DNA of 36,346 nt from Beijerinckia sp. L45. Its GTDB lineage: Bacteria > Pseudomonadota > Alphaproteobacteria > Rhizobiales > Beijerinckiaceae. Position numbers and translations under genes: made by a program. Positions 23,474 through 31,371 of this stretch are shown here, piece by piece (positions within the stretch are counted from its first letter, which is position 1; each line of letters begins with the position of its first letter). A model generated the notes under the pieces. The model was not told the origin of the DNA. It did not search any database and saw nothing but the letters and a program-made list of their open reading frames with translations. The stretch is taken from NCBI RefSeq assembly GCF_009765775.1, contig NZ_LMUU01000032.1, positions 1-36,346 of the forward strand, given 5' to 3'.

Positions 23474-23986
23474 GTGCCGTCTTCGTCCAAGCCAGTCGCC
23501 ATCATCATGGGCAGCCAGTCCGACTGGCCGATTATGTCGCACGCGGCCGAGATCCTGGTGACACTCGGCATCGGCTACGAGGCGCTGATCATCTCCGCGC
23601 ACCGCACGCCCGACCGCATGGTCGGCTTCGCCAAGGGCGCCAAGGCAGCCGGCTACAGCATCATCATCGCCGGGGCCGGAGGCGCCGCGCATCTGCCTGG
23701 CATGACCGCCGCCTTCACCGCCCTCCCCGTGTTCGGCGTGCCGATCGAGGGCAAGGTGCTCAGCGGCCAGGATTCGCTCTATTCCATCGTGCAGATGCCG
23801 GGCGGCATCCCGGTCGGCACGCTCGCCATCGGCAAACCCGGCGCGATCAATGCGGCGCTGCTCGCCGCCTCCGTCCTCGCTTTGCACGACGATGCCCTCG
23901 CCGAGCGCCTCGCCGCTTGGCGGGCCGCGCAGACGGCGCAAGTCGACCTGATTCCGACCGCTCTCACCCCTGTCGCATCGGCCTGA
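23474..23986 (+). CDS. purE: 5-(carboxyamino)imidazole ribonucleotide mutase
   Basis: This 170-residue class I PurE moves the carboxylate of N5-CAIR to C4, giving CAIR in purine synthesis. The phosphate loop GSQSDWPIM is at about 14-22, and the catalytic SAHRTPDRM segment follows near 43-51. [11 protein letters not shown] and [12 protein letters not shown] are invariant family stretches. Translation starts at GTG 23474. The stop is 4 bp before the purK start, so the pair is an operon in the usual purE-purK order. The C-terminal 20 residues are variable, as expected. Confidence 0.95.
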   Translation: MPSSSKPVAIIMGSQSDWPIMSHAAEILVTLGIGYEALIISAHRTPDRMVGFAKGAKAAGYSIIIAGAGGAAHLPGMTAAFTALPVFGVPIEGKVLSGQDSLYSIVQMPGGIPVGTLAIGKPGAINAALLAASVLALHDDALAERLAAWRAAQTAQVDLIPTALTPVASA

Positions 23987-23990
23987 TCCC

Positions 23991-25073
23991 GTGACCGCGA
24001 TTGCGCCCGGCGCCACCATCGGCATTCTCGGCGGCGGCCAGCTCGGCCGGATGATCGCGATGGCCGCCGCCAAGCTCGGCCTCAAGGCACACATCTATTC
24101 CCCCGATGCCGATAGCCCGGCCTTCGAGGTCGCGGCCGTGCATACGATCGCGGACTACGAGGACGAGGATGCGCTGCGTGCCTTCGCGGCGACGGTCGAC
24201 GTCATCACCTACGAGTTCGAGAACGTCCCCGCCCGCACCGCCAGCATTTTGGCCGCGATCAAGCCGGTCCGGCCCGATGCGGCAGCGCTCGCGGCAAGCC
24301 AGGATCGGCTCGTCGAAAAAGAGTTCATGACGTCGCTGGGCATTCTCACCGCGCCATTCATGAACGTCGAATCCGCCGGCGCGCTGGCTCGAGCGGTGGC
24401 CCAGCTCGGTCGCCCGTCGATCCTGAAGACCCGGCGCTTCGGTTATGACGGCAAGGGCCAGACCCAGATCCGCGAGGGCTCGGACATCGCCGTCGCCTAT
24501 CGCTCGCTCGGCGGGGTGCCTTCGATCCTCGAAGGCATGGTGCCCTTCACCAAGGAAATCTCGATCGTTGCCGCGCGCGGCCTCGACGGCTCCTTCGCCG
24601 CCTACGACGTCTGCGAAAATCACCACGAGCACCATATCCTCGACCGGACGATCGCGCCGGCGGGAATCGAGCCGCACACGGCAGAGCGCGGCGTCGCCAT
24701 CGCCAAGACGATCGCCGACGCGCTCGACTATGTCGGTGTGCTCGCCGTCGAGCTGTTTCTGACCGTCGAGGACGGCAAAGAAGTCATCCGGGTCAACGAG
24801 ATCGCGCCGCGCGTCCATAATTCCGGGCACTGGACGCTCGGCGGCGCCGTCACCTCGCAGTTCGAGCAGCACGTCCGCGCCATCTGCGGCTGGCCGCTCG
24901 GCGCCACCACCCGGCACGGCACCCGGGTCGAGATGCGCAACCTGATCGGCGCCGACGTGCTGGCCTGGCACGACATTTTGTCGAGCGGCGACACCAGCCT
25001 CTGCCTCTACGGCAAGGCCGAGGAACGGCCTGGCCGCAAGATGGGCCACACGACGAAAGTGTTTTACGACTGA
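23991..25073 (+). CDS. purK: 5-(carboxyamino)imidazole ribonucleotide synthase
   Basis: This 360-residue ATP-grasp enzyme makes N5-CAIR from AIR, bicarbonate and ATP, feeding PurE. The N-terminus is GATIGILGGGQLGRMIAMAAAKLG, the substrate-binding fold. The ATP-grasp part includes PSILKTRRFGYDGKGQ and EISIVAARGLDG, and the metal-binding end VNEIAPRVHNSGHWT. Translation starts at GTG 23991, directly after purE. Length and motifs are normal. The 149 bp after it leads to rpsU and likely contains that gene's promoter. Confidence 0.96.
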   Translation: MTAIAPGATIGILGGGQLGRMIAMAAAKLGLKAHIYSPDADSPAFEVAAVHTIADYEDEDALRAFAATVDVITYEFENVPARTASILAAIKPVRPDAAALAASQDRLVEKEFMTSLGILTAPFMNVESAGALARAVAQLGRPSILKTRRFGYDGKGQTQIREGSDIAVAYRSLGGVPSILEGMVPFTKEISIVAARGLDGSFAAYDVCENHHEHHILDRTIAPAGIEPHTAERGVAIAKTIADALDYVGVLAVELFLTVEDGKEVIRVNEIAPRVHNSGHWTLGGAVTSQFEQHVRAICGWPLGATTRHGTRVEMRNLIGADVLAWHDILSSGDTSLCLYGKAEERPGRKMGHTTKVFYD

Positions 25074-25222
25074 GCTTGAGTCTGGCGACCGGCTCTGGAC
25101 ATCAAACCGTCGCTCTGGTACCACCCGCCCGTCGCATCCGGTGCGCGAATCGCGCGCCCGGCTTGCTATTCCCAATTCAACCTCTTCGCCGCGTAGAGGC
25201 GGTGACGTAAAAGGATCGATGC

Positions 25223-25465
25223 GTGCAAGTTCTCGTTCGCGACAATAATGTCGACCAGGCTCTCAAGGCTCTAAAGAAGAAGATGCAGCGCGAAGGCATC
25301 TTCCGCGAAATGAAGCTGCGCGGCCACTACGAGAAGCCCTCCGAGAAGCGCGCCCGCGAAAAGGCCGAAGCTATTCGTCGCGCCCGCAAGCTTGCCCGCA
25401 AGAAGATGCAGCGCGAAGGTCTTCTGCCGATGAAGCCGAAGCCCGTCCCCGGCGCGCCGCGCTGA
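25223..25465 (+). CDS. rpsU: 30S ribosomal protein S21 (bS21)
   Basis: This is an 80-residue bS21 protein of the small subunit, helping initiation at the 3-prime end of 16S r[46 protein letters not shown] is the conserved body. Translation starts at GTG 25223, with AAGGA about 9 bases before; a closer ATG at 25218 is out of frame and hits a stop after eight codons. The C-terminal part repeats a piece of the N-terminal half ([12 protein letters not shown] against [11 protein letters not shown]), a curious internal duplication. A basic Pro-rich tail ([11 protein letters not shown]) follows, as in many alphaproteobacterial S21 proteins. Confidence 0.95.
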   Translation: MQVLVRDNNVDQALKALKKKMQREGIFREMKLRGHYEKPSEKRAREKAEAIRRARKLARKKMQREGLLPMKPKPVPGAPR

Positions 25466-25666
25466 CCGGACTTTAGTCTAAGCTCTGCTTCGCGGGTCGT
25501 CTGAGCAGGGAATATTGGTGCTGCGTTCATCGTTCCTAAACCATACCGGCCCTAGACGTGGTTAAGTCTGGGGCGGCGCGTCCCATTCTTGCCGAATTGA
25601 TCTTGGCATAAAGCGCGCAACGGAATTCCGGCGCTTGTCCGCGAAGGGCCGAGAAGGACGACCGCA

Positions 25667-26557
25667 ATGATCGCAGTTTCGAAGACCGCTCCCGGATCAT
25701 CCCAGCCGACGATGCCGCGCCTCGGCGCTTCCGCACTCGCCTGCTTCATCCTGGGAACGCTCGGTCTCGCAGGCTGCGAATCGACGAGCAACGTCTCCGG
25801 CATGCGCGGCGCCGGCGTTGCCGAGATCACCAACGAATCGCCCCAGGCCGCGCAGGACAACTTGGCCTCGCTGAGCGACGTCGTGCAGCGCAACCCGACC
25901 AGCGTCGAAGCCCTGACGACGCGCGGCGTGGCTTACGCGAAGTTCGGCCGCTTCCAGGAAGCCATCGGCGATTTTACCCAGGCGATCCAGCTCGATCCCA
26001 ATAGCGCCGCCGCGCTGACCGATCGCGCGCTCGCCTACCGCCAGATCAACCGCAACGATGTCGCCCTGGCCGACTTCAACCGCGCCATTACCGCCAACCC
26101 GCGCCACGCGCCGGCCTATCTCGGCCGCGCCAATCTCGAGCGCGTGCAGAACCATCTCGACGAAGCCAAGGCCGATCTCGATCAGGCGATCAAGCTCAAC
26201 CCCGAGAGTGCCCAGGCCTTCCATTCGCGTGGCCTGATCTATCAGCGCGAAGGCAACCAGCCGCTGGCGATCACCGATTTCGACAATGCCATCGACCGCG
26301 ATCCGTTCGCCGCCGCTCCCTACCAGGCGCGCGGCGAGAGCCTCATCGCCACCGGCAAGTACGACAAGGCGATCGAAGATTTTAACGCCGCGCTCAACGT
26401 CAACAACAAGAACGGCAGCGCCTGGGCCGGCCTCGGCCTCGCCTACGAGAAGAAGGGCGACCGCAGCCAGGCCGCGGAAAACTATCGCCGCGCGCTGAAT
26501 TTCGACCCCGCCAACCAGATCGCCAAGGACGGCGCGGCGCGAGTCAGCCGGGCTTAG
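25667..26557 (+). CDS. TPR-repeat lipoprotein
   Basis: This 296-residue exported lipoprotein has a basic start and hydrophobic segment ending in the lipobox LAGC, with C37 as the lipidated residue. About six tetratricopeptide repeats follow from residue 80 to the end (VEALTTRGVAYAKFGRFQEAIGDFTQAIQLDP and successors, each ending in DP, NP or similar). TPR lipoproteins of this type (NlpI-like) are docking platforms in the periplasm, some for peptidoglycan hydrolases; the partner is unknown here. I use the ATG at 25667, with AGGACGACC before it; the internal ATG at residue 16 would also give a usable signal peptide. It stands alone between rpsU and rplU. Confidence 0.88.
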   Translation: MIAVSKTAPGSSQPTMPRLGASALACFILGTLGLAGCESTSNVSGMRGAGVAEITNESPQAAQDNLASLSDVVQRNPTSVEALTTRGVAYAKFGRFQEAIGDFTQAIQLDPNSAAALTDRALAYRQINRNDVALADFNRAITANPRHAPAYLGRANLERVQNHLDEAKADLDQAIKLNPESAQAFHSRGLIYQREGNQPLAITDFDNAIDRDPFAAAPYQARGESLIATGKYDKAIEDFNAALNVNNKNGSAWAGLGLAYEKKGDRSQAAENYRRALNFDPANQIAKDGAARVSRA

Positions 26558-26587
26558 GCTTTAGCGCCCCGTCCGCCGCGCGTCGCG

Positions 26588-26698
26588 CGATCCCCCTCCC
26601 CCGTGGACGGGGAGGGCAGCCGGCAATATCCTCACCTGCGTAGCGGGGAGGGGGCAATGCGGAGCATGGCGGAGGGGGCCACCCCACCTAACGCCCCC
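26588..26698. repeat. Degenerate C/G-rich palindromic repeat upstream of rplU
   Basis: CCCCTCCCCCGTGGACGGGGAGGG forms an end hairpin like those in copies A and B. CTCACCTGCGTAGCGGGGAGGGGG and GGAGGGGGCCACCCC follow, but the two halves no longer pair well. It appears to be an eroded or different member of the family at 16059 and 22548. The remainder of the 318-bp gap 26558-26875 presumably holds the rplU promoter and 5-prime leader; I cannot place either with confidence. Confidence 0.5.
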
Positions 26699-26875
26699 AA
26701 CTTCGCATTGACAAAACTGCACGCGCTCGGTAATCCTCCGCGCCTCTATCCAGGGTCTCTCGCGCCTCGCTTCGGCTATGGCGCTGTGTCCCGGATCGGG
26801 TCCCATAAACTGCAAAGAAGCCGGTCGCGCGCGGTATTCCCATCGCGGCAGATCGGCATGAACACGGAGATAACG

Positions 26876-27187
26876 ATGTTCGCAGTGATTAAAACAGGCG
26901 GCAAGCAATACAGTGTTGCGGCCGAAGATACGATTACCGTGATGACGCTCGTCGGCGAACCCGGCGACAAGATCATTTTTGACAACGTGCTGATGCTCGT
27001 TGGCGAGACCGAGACGAAGCTTGGCGCCCCCTTCCTCGAAGGCATCAGCGTCACTGGCGAGATCGTCGCGCATGGCCGCGGTCCCAAGGTGATCGCGTTC
27101 AAGAAGCGCCGTCGTCAGAATTCGAAGCGCAAGCGCGGCCATCGTCAGGATCTGACGACCGTCCGCATCGTGTCGCTGGGAGTCTAG
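26876..27187 (+). CDS. rplU: 50S ribosomal protein L21 (bL21)
   Basis: This 103-residue large-subunit protein begins MFAVIKTGGKQYSV, diagnostic for bL21, and has the KVIAFKKRRRQNSKRKRGHRQ rRNA-binding loop. The ATG at 26876 is preceded by GGAG at good spacing (26866-26869); a longer in-frame extension reaching back into the repeat is rejected. It is followed by rpmA after 97 bp, the conserved rplU-rpmA order. Confidence 0.97.
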   Translation: MFAVIKTGGKQYSVAAEDTITVMTLVGEPGDKIIFDNVLMLVGETETKLGAPFLEGISVTGEIVAHGRGPKVIAFKKRRRQNSKRKRGHRQDLTTVRIVSLGV

Positions 27188-27284
27188 CACTCGGGTCTGG
27201 TCGATCGGGCGATAGCGCCCGGTCGCGTCACCTCTCATATCGATTACGCCCGGCAGTTTTACGCCAGGGCCTCGGAGCATTACG

Positions 27285-27557
27285 ATGGCACATAAAAAGG
27301 CAGGCGGTTCGTCCCGCAACGGCCGCGACTCGGACGGGCGCCGCCTCGGCGTCAAGAAGTTCGGCGGCGAGCACGTGATCGGCGGCAATATCATCATCCG
27401 TCAGCGCGGCACCACCTGGCATCCCGGCGCCAATGTCGGCATCGGCGTCGACCATACGCTGTTCGCGCTGCGCGAAGGCCACGTCCTCTTCACGACCAAA
27501 GCCAACGGCCGCTCGTTCGTATCGGTCGTCGAGCCGGTCGCCCAGGCCGCGGAATAA
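27285..27557 (+). CDS. rpmA: 50S ribosomal protein L27 (bL27)
   Basis: This 90-residue bL27 starts [29 protein letters not shown], the conserved N-terminal tail that reaches toward the peptidyl transferase centre, followed by the [13 protein letters not shown] barrel. There is no N-terminal extension needing protease removal, unlike the Firmicutes form. It lies directly after rplU. A perfect 24-bp palindrome and then a rho-independent terminator follow. Confidence 0.97.
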   Translation: MAHKKAGGSSRNGRDSDGRRLGVKKFGGEHVIGGNIIIRQRGTTWHPGANVGIGVDHTLFALREGHVLFTTKANGRSFVSVVEPVAQAAE

Positions 27558-27567
27558 CCATTGCTAG

Positions 27568-27591
27568 CCGCTGAGCGCTAGCGCTCAGCGG
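27568..27591. other. Perfect 24-bp palindrome just after rpmA
   Basis: The arms are CCGCTGAGCGCT and AGCGCTCAGCGG, with no spacer. The sequence lies 10 bp past the rpmA stop codon and is not followed by a T run. In RNA it would form a very stable hairpin, possibly a 3-prime stabiliser of the ribosomal protein mRNA. As DNA it could bind a dimeric protein. Confidence 0.55.
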
Positions 27592-27644
27592 ACTCTACCG
27601 GTGGGTCGGCGCTCAAGATTTCAGCGTGACCAAGTGTGGAGCAT

Positions 27645-27670
27645 GACCGGCAGTGGCCGGTCGGCTTTTT
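27645..27670 (+). terminator. Rho-independent terminator after rplU-rpmA
   Basis: The stem GACCGGC/GCCGGTC with loop AGTG is followed by GGCTTTTT. It lies 88 bp past the rpmA stop and 22 bp before the acetyltransferase start, so it separates the ribosomal operon from that gene or acts as an attenuator. Confidence 0.7.
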
Positions 27671-27691
27671 CCGTGTCACCGGAGCACGACC

Positions 27692-28339
27692 ATGTTCCCG
27701 GATATCACCTGCGACGACATCTTTCGTCTGGAGACGCGACGTCTCTGGCTGCGGTGGGTCCGCGCGCCGGACGCCCCGACCATCGCGAGCTTCGCCAGTC
27801 TTGCGGCTGTGGCGCAGATGACGGCGTCGATTCCTCATCCCTACCCCGCGGGCGAAGCCGAGCGCTTCATCCTCAACGCCCGGGCCGCCACCGCAGGCGG
27901 CCAGGCGCTTGTGCTCGGCCTGACCCTGAAGAACAAGGCGCGGACCCTGATCGGTCTCGTCAGCGCCGAGGCCAACGCGGGCCGCGACGTCGAGATCGGC
28001 TATGTCGTCGCGCCCGCCGCGTCGGGCAAGGGGCTCGCGACGGAAGCGGTGCGCGCGATCGTCGACTCGATCTTCAGCCTGACCGAGGCTCGGACGATTT
28101 CGGCCAACAGCCGCACCATCAATCCGGCGTCCCGACGCGTGCTGGAAAAAAGCGGGTTCGCTTTCGTCGACACCCTGCTGACCACCCTGCCCGCGCGAGG
28201 CGGCCAGCACCCCTGCGACCACTTGAAGCTGACCCGCTTCAGCTGGGCGTCTTGGGAGCGCGCCCGGCGCATGCCGAGCATGGCGCAGCAGCCGCGCGAC
28301 GACGGCGGCCGGTCGATGGCCGCGCAGCGGGCGTCCTAG
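27692..28339 (+). CDS. GNAT family N-acetyltransferase
   Basis: This 215-residue protein of the RimJ/RimL-like GNAT group has an ETRRLWLRWVRAPDAPTIASFA opening, the acetyl-CoA motif A region (EIGYVVAPAASGKGLATEAVRAIVDSIF, with the Q/R-x-x-G-x-G/A loop partly changed to AASGKGLA), and the INPASRRVLEKSGF motif of the family. The ATG at 27692 has GGAG ten bases upstream. It follows rplU-rpmA, the position where a GNAT gene is often found ahead of obgE in related genomes. The stop codon TAG (28337-28339) overlaps the first bases of a palindromic repeat, so the natural C-terminus may have been altered by insertion. Confidence 0.88.
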   Translation: MFPDITCDDIFRLETRRLWLRWVRAPDAPTIASFASLAAVAQMTASIPHPYPAGEAERFILNARAATAGGQALVLGLTLKNKARTLIGLVSAEANAGRDVEIGYVVAPAASGKGLATEAVRAIVDSIFSLTEARTISANSRTINPASRRVLEKSGFAFVDTLLTTLPARGGQHPCDHLKLTRFSWASWERARRMPSMAQQPRDDGGRSMAAQRAS

Positions 28340-28453
28340 AGCATTTTCCACAAAAGTTGCAGACTTTTGTGATCGAGAAAATGCTCTAACTTTTTGAGGA
28401 GAGAGCGATTTCTTATCGCTTTGGTGATTCCACCAAAGCGGAAAGCGCTCTAG
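28338..28453. repeat. Structured palindromic repeat, copy 2 (about 116 nt)
   Basis: This has the same layout as copy 1 at 4909-5023: AGAGCATTTT with AAAATGCTCT; inner CACAAAAGT with ACTTTTGTG around TGCAG; GCGAT/ATCGC; CGCTTTGGTG with CACCAAAGCG around ATTC. The ends CCTAGAGC (28336-28343) and GCTCTAGG (28447-28454) form an 8-bp terminal inverted repeat. Paired bases differ from copy 1 in compensating ways. The element starts at the stop codon of the acetyltransferase gene. The rest of 28454-28626 shows nothing recognisable. Confidence 0.85.
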
Positions 28454-28626
28454 GCGCTCGCTGCCGGGCGTTGACACCGCGGTCGCCCGGCGCTACCCAA
28501 AACTCGGACGTGTAAAAGTCACAGCCCGGTCGGTAGTCCGGGTGGCTCCGCGCTCGTACAATGGCCGACTGCCCGACAGGCGGCCACCAGTGCGTCCTTT
28601 CCGAAATACAGGAGAGGTCCGTCCCA

Positions 28627-29025
28627 ATGAAACTCAACCATATCAATCTGACCAGCGTCGACGTTCGCGGCGATCGTGCGATGTTCGAGACCTATTTCGG
28701 CCTGCGCTGCTCCGTCGAAAAGGGCAAGGCCTTGGCCGTCATGCATGACGAGCACGGCATGCTGCTGGTGCTGAACGACTTCGCCAAGAAGCGCGGCGAT
28801 TTCGCCTATCCCGAAGACTCCGACGTGCACCACATCGGCTTCATCCAGGACAATCGCGAAGAGGTCGACGCCGTGAATGCGCAGTTGCGCGCCGACGGCT
28901 GGGATGTTCCGGAGCCGCGGGATTATCACGGCGCCTGGACGTTCTATTTTAAGGCCAAGGGCGGCTACTTCGTCGAGGTCGCGACGGAAACGCGGCTCGG
29001 TCCGCGGGATAGCACCGCGGCCTGA
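28627..29025 (+). CDS. VOC (glyoxalase/dioxygenase fold) family protein
   Basis: This 132-residue vicinal-oxygen-chelate fold protein comprises two beta-alpha-beta-beta-beta units: LNHINLTSVDVRGDRAMFETYFGL in the first and VHHIGFIQDNREEVDAVNAQLRADG in the second, ending in YFVEVATET. Candidate metal ligands are His in NHINL, His in HHIGF and the Glu near the end, but the substrate cannot be told. The ATG at 28627 has AGGAGAGG upstream; an in-frame ATG 22 codons earlier is rejected. It is a single gene between the palindromic repeat and the monooxygenase pseudogene. Confidence 0.87.
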   Translation: MKLNHINLTSVDVRGDRAMFETYFGLRCSVEKGKALAVMHDEHGMLLVLNDFAKKRGDFAYPEDSDVHHIGFIQDNREEVDAVNAQLRADGWDVPEPRDYHGAWTFYFKAKGGYFVEVATETRLGPRDSTAA

Positions 29026-29128
29026 GCACCGGAAGCGCGGGACGTCGAACGGCGGCCCGCGCGCATCGTCTTTGCGGTCCCGACGGCGTCAACACCGATC
29101 ATGGCGAAGATGACGGCGAGGCGTCTAT

Positions 29129-30657
29129 TCATCCGGCTTTGGCCTCGGCCATCAGATCTGGGACGAACCAGCGGCCCAGCGCTTCCATCAGTCCGTCCGC
29201 CCGGCCCGCCTCGCTGATCCAGGCGAGGCAGGCATCGGGGCGGATCAGCATCGAGGGTCCCGCCGCGACCGCCACGCAGCGGATGCGATGTCGGTGCGCC
29301 GTGACGAGCCGGGTCGCCGCCCCATCAGTCGTGGCGTCGAGCAGGACGCCCGTGCCATCCAGCATGAGATCGTAAAGCGTGGTCTCGACATCGCCCTGCC
29401 GGATCGGCTGGTCGCCGATCAACCGTCCGACGGCGTCCAGCGGCGATCCCAGATCGTGGCGGGCGGCGAGCCCGCTCATCATCGCGCCGATGAAGCGGTT
29501 GACGTCGTCGAACCGCAGGAGATCCGCCATGATATCCGCATCGCCGCCGCTTGCGGGTCGGGCCGCATGATGGCGATCTGGGCGCGCGTGTTCGCCAGAA
29601 CGGCTTCGGCGACGGGGCGCCGCTCGGCGGTATAGGTGTCGAGAAGCGTTTCGGGCATCGTGCCGCGTATGACGGCCGCGAGCTTCCAGCCCAGGTTCGC
29701 GGCATCCACGAGCCCGAGGCTCAAGCCTTGCCCGCCGAACGGCGAGTGAACATGCGCCGCATCGCCGGCGAGCAGCACGCGACCGCGGCGGTACGTCTCG
29801 ACGAGCCGCGCGTGGTCCGTCCACCGGCTCGCATTCTCGAACGCCTTGATCCGCACGTCCTGCTGACTGATCCGGCGAAGCGCATCTTCGAGTTCGCGGT
29901 GTGTGATCGGCGCCTGCCGGTCTTTCGGCGGCCCGTCGAAATCCGCCATGATCAGCCGGTTGGGCTAGAACCCGTACGAGTACATGCCGCCCGAAGTGCG
30001 GGCGAAGCCGCGCGACGCCAGCTGCTCGGGATGGTCGATCGCGGCGATCGCTTGGTACATCGTCAGGGTCGGGTCCGAGCCGGGAAACGCGAAACCGGCC
30101 ATCTTGCGGACGGCGCTGCGCCCGCCGTCGCAACCGATGACGTAGGCACAGCGGATCTGATCGTCGCCACTCGCCGTGACCCAGGTCACGTCGATTCCAT
30201 CAGCGCTCTGCGCCAGACTCGTCACCTCGCAGCCGCGTCGTACCTCGATGCCGAGCGTCCGCACGCGGTCGAACAGCATGGCTTCGATATCCTGCTGCGC
30301 CACAGGGGCGCCGCGCCGGTGCGGTTCGCTCTGTGCGTCCGCTCGGATCAGCATCAGTCCACCGAAATGGCCGCTGAATTTTGATCTCCGGCCGAGCACG
30401 GCGGCGCCGCTCCGTCCGGCGTCATGCGCCAGCGCCCCAAACGTCTGCTCTTGCGCAGCAGCCAGCGACGCAGCCATCCCGCGGCGCTGCAACGCTTCGA
30501 TCCCAAGAGGTCCGATCCCGCCTGCCTTCAGAACCATGCTCGGCGCGGCGAGGCGCTCCAGCACGAGAACGCCGACGCCGGCCAGCTTCAGTTCAATGGC
30601 CATGAGGAGACCAACCGGTCCCGCTCCGACCACGACAACGTCAATTTGCGCTTTCAT
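29129..30657 (-). pseudogene. FAD-dependent aromatic-ring monooxygenase, broken by a stop and a frameshift
   Basis: The pieces add up to a PheA/TfdB-type flavin hydroxylase of about 509 residues. The first (from the ATG at 30657) has the FAD-binding VVVVGAGPVGLL and CDGGRSAVRK, and stops at an in-frame TAG at 29965-29967 after GGMYSYGF. The same frame continues PNRLIMADFDGPPKDRQ and carries the second FAD motif AGDAAHVHSPFGGQGLSLGLVDAANLGWKL. At about 29536-29537 one base is missing (CC in place of an expected CCC on the plus strand); adding it back joins PDPQAAAMR to DIMADLLRFDDVNRF, the C-terminal thioredoxin-like part, which ends at 29129. Two separate lesions suggest real loss of function rather than one sequencing error. 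Confidence 0.85.
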
Positions 30658-30712
30658 ATATTTGGTCCCAATATGTATTGAGTATATGTAAATGTGTGCT
30701 ATTGGAATCGCT
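30658..30712. promoter_or_regulatory. AT-rich divergent promoter between monooxygenase and TetR genes
   Basis: This 55-bp strip is much more AT-rich than its surroundings and contains CATATA and TATATG as outer half-sites, plus an imperfect dyad ATATTTGG/CCAATAT inside. A TetR-type repressor encoded next door would be expected to bind here and control both directions. No clear -35/-10 pair can be assigned. Confidence 0.45.
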
Positions 30713-31351
30713 ATGTCAATGCCGCCCGATCGCCGTGCTCGAAAACGCCTCGCCACCAGGCAAAGCATCTCCGATGCAGCCACTCTGCTTTTCCTGGAAC
30801 GGGGCTTCGATCAGGTGACGGTGGACGAGATCGCGGAAGCCGCCGACGTCGGGCGGATGACCGTCTTCAACCACTTTCCGCGCAAGGAGGATCTGTTCTT
30901 CGACCGCGACGAGGAGGGCCGCGACCTCCTGCGCCATGCGTTGCGACAGCGCGATCCCGGCGTCTCACCGATCGAAACCTATCGGCTGCTCGCCCATCAA
31001 CTGATTGCCGACCGGAGCCCGGCCGTCTCCTTTTCCGCCTGGAGCCAGGGCTTCGTCGAAACAACGGAACGCAGCGAAACCCTCAAAGCGCGGGCACGGG
31101 CGATTCGCGATGAGTTCGCGCAGGCCGTTAGGCTGGCGCTGTCCGAAAGCATCGGCCGAGACCCTACCGATCCCGACGCTCAACTCGCAGCCGGCCTTCT
31201 TCTGGCGCTATGGACCGTCGCCTTCCTGCAGGCCCACGGGACGTTTCGGCAGACCCACGACCCGCAAAAGGCCCAAACGATTTTCCTCACTCTGGTCGAC
31301 AAAGGTAGCGCCGGGATCAAAGTCGCGATGGCGGGAACGCCCTACGCCTGA
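30713..31351 (+). CDS. TetR family transcriptional regulator
   Basis: This is a protein of 212 residues from the ATG at 30713, which has TTGGAA just upstream; ATG codons at 30692 and 30719 are also in frame. The N-terminal helix-turn-helix is typical: RQSISDAATLLFLERGFDQVTVDEIAEAADVGRMTVFNHFPRKEDLFF. The C-terminal ligand domain resembles the AcrR-type group, with no clue to the ligand. It is divergent from the flavin monooxygenase, its presumptive target. The regulator is intact although the target is a pseudogene, so it may have other targets or be decaying more slowly. Confidence 0.9.
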   Translation: MSMPPDRRARKRLATRQSISDAATLLFLERGFDQVTVDEIAEAADVGRMTVFNHFPRKEDLFFDRDEEGRDLLRHALRQRDPGVSPIETYRLLAHQLIADRSPAVSFSAWSQGFVETTERSETLKARARAIRDEFAQAVRLALSESIGRDPTDPDAQLAAGLLLALWTVAFLQAHGTFRQTHDPQKAQTIFLTLVDKGSAGIKVAMAGTPYA

Positions 31352-31371
31352 ACCCTGTCTCGCGTGGGGCC

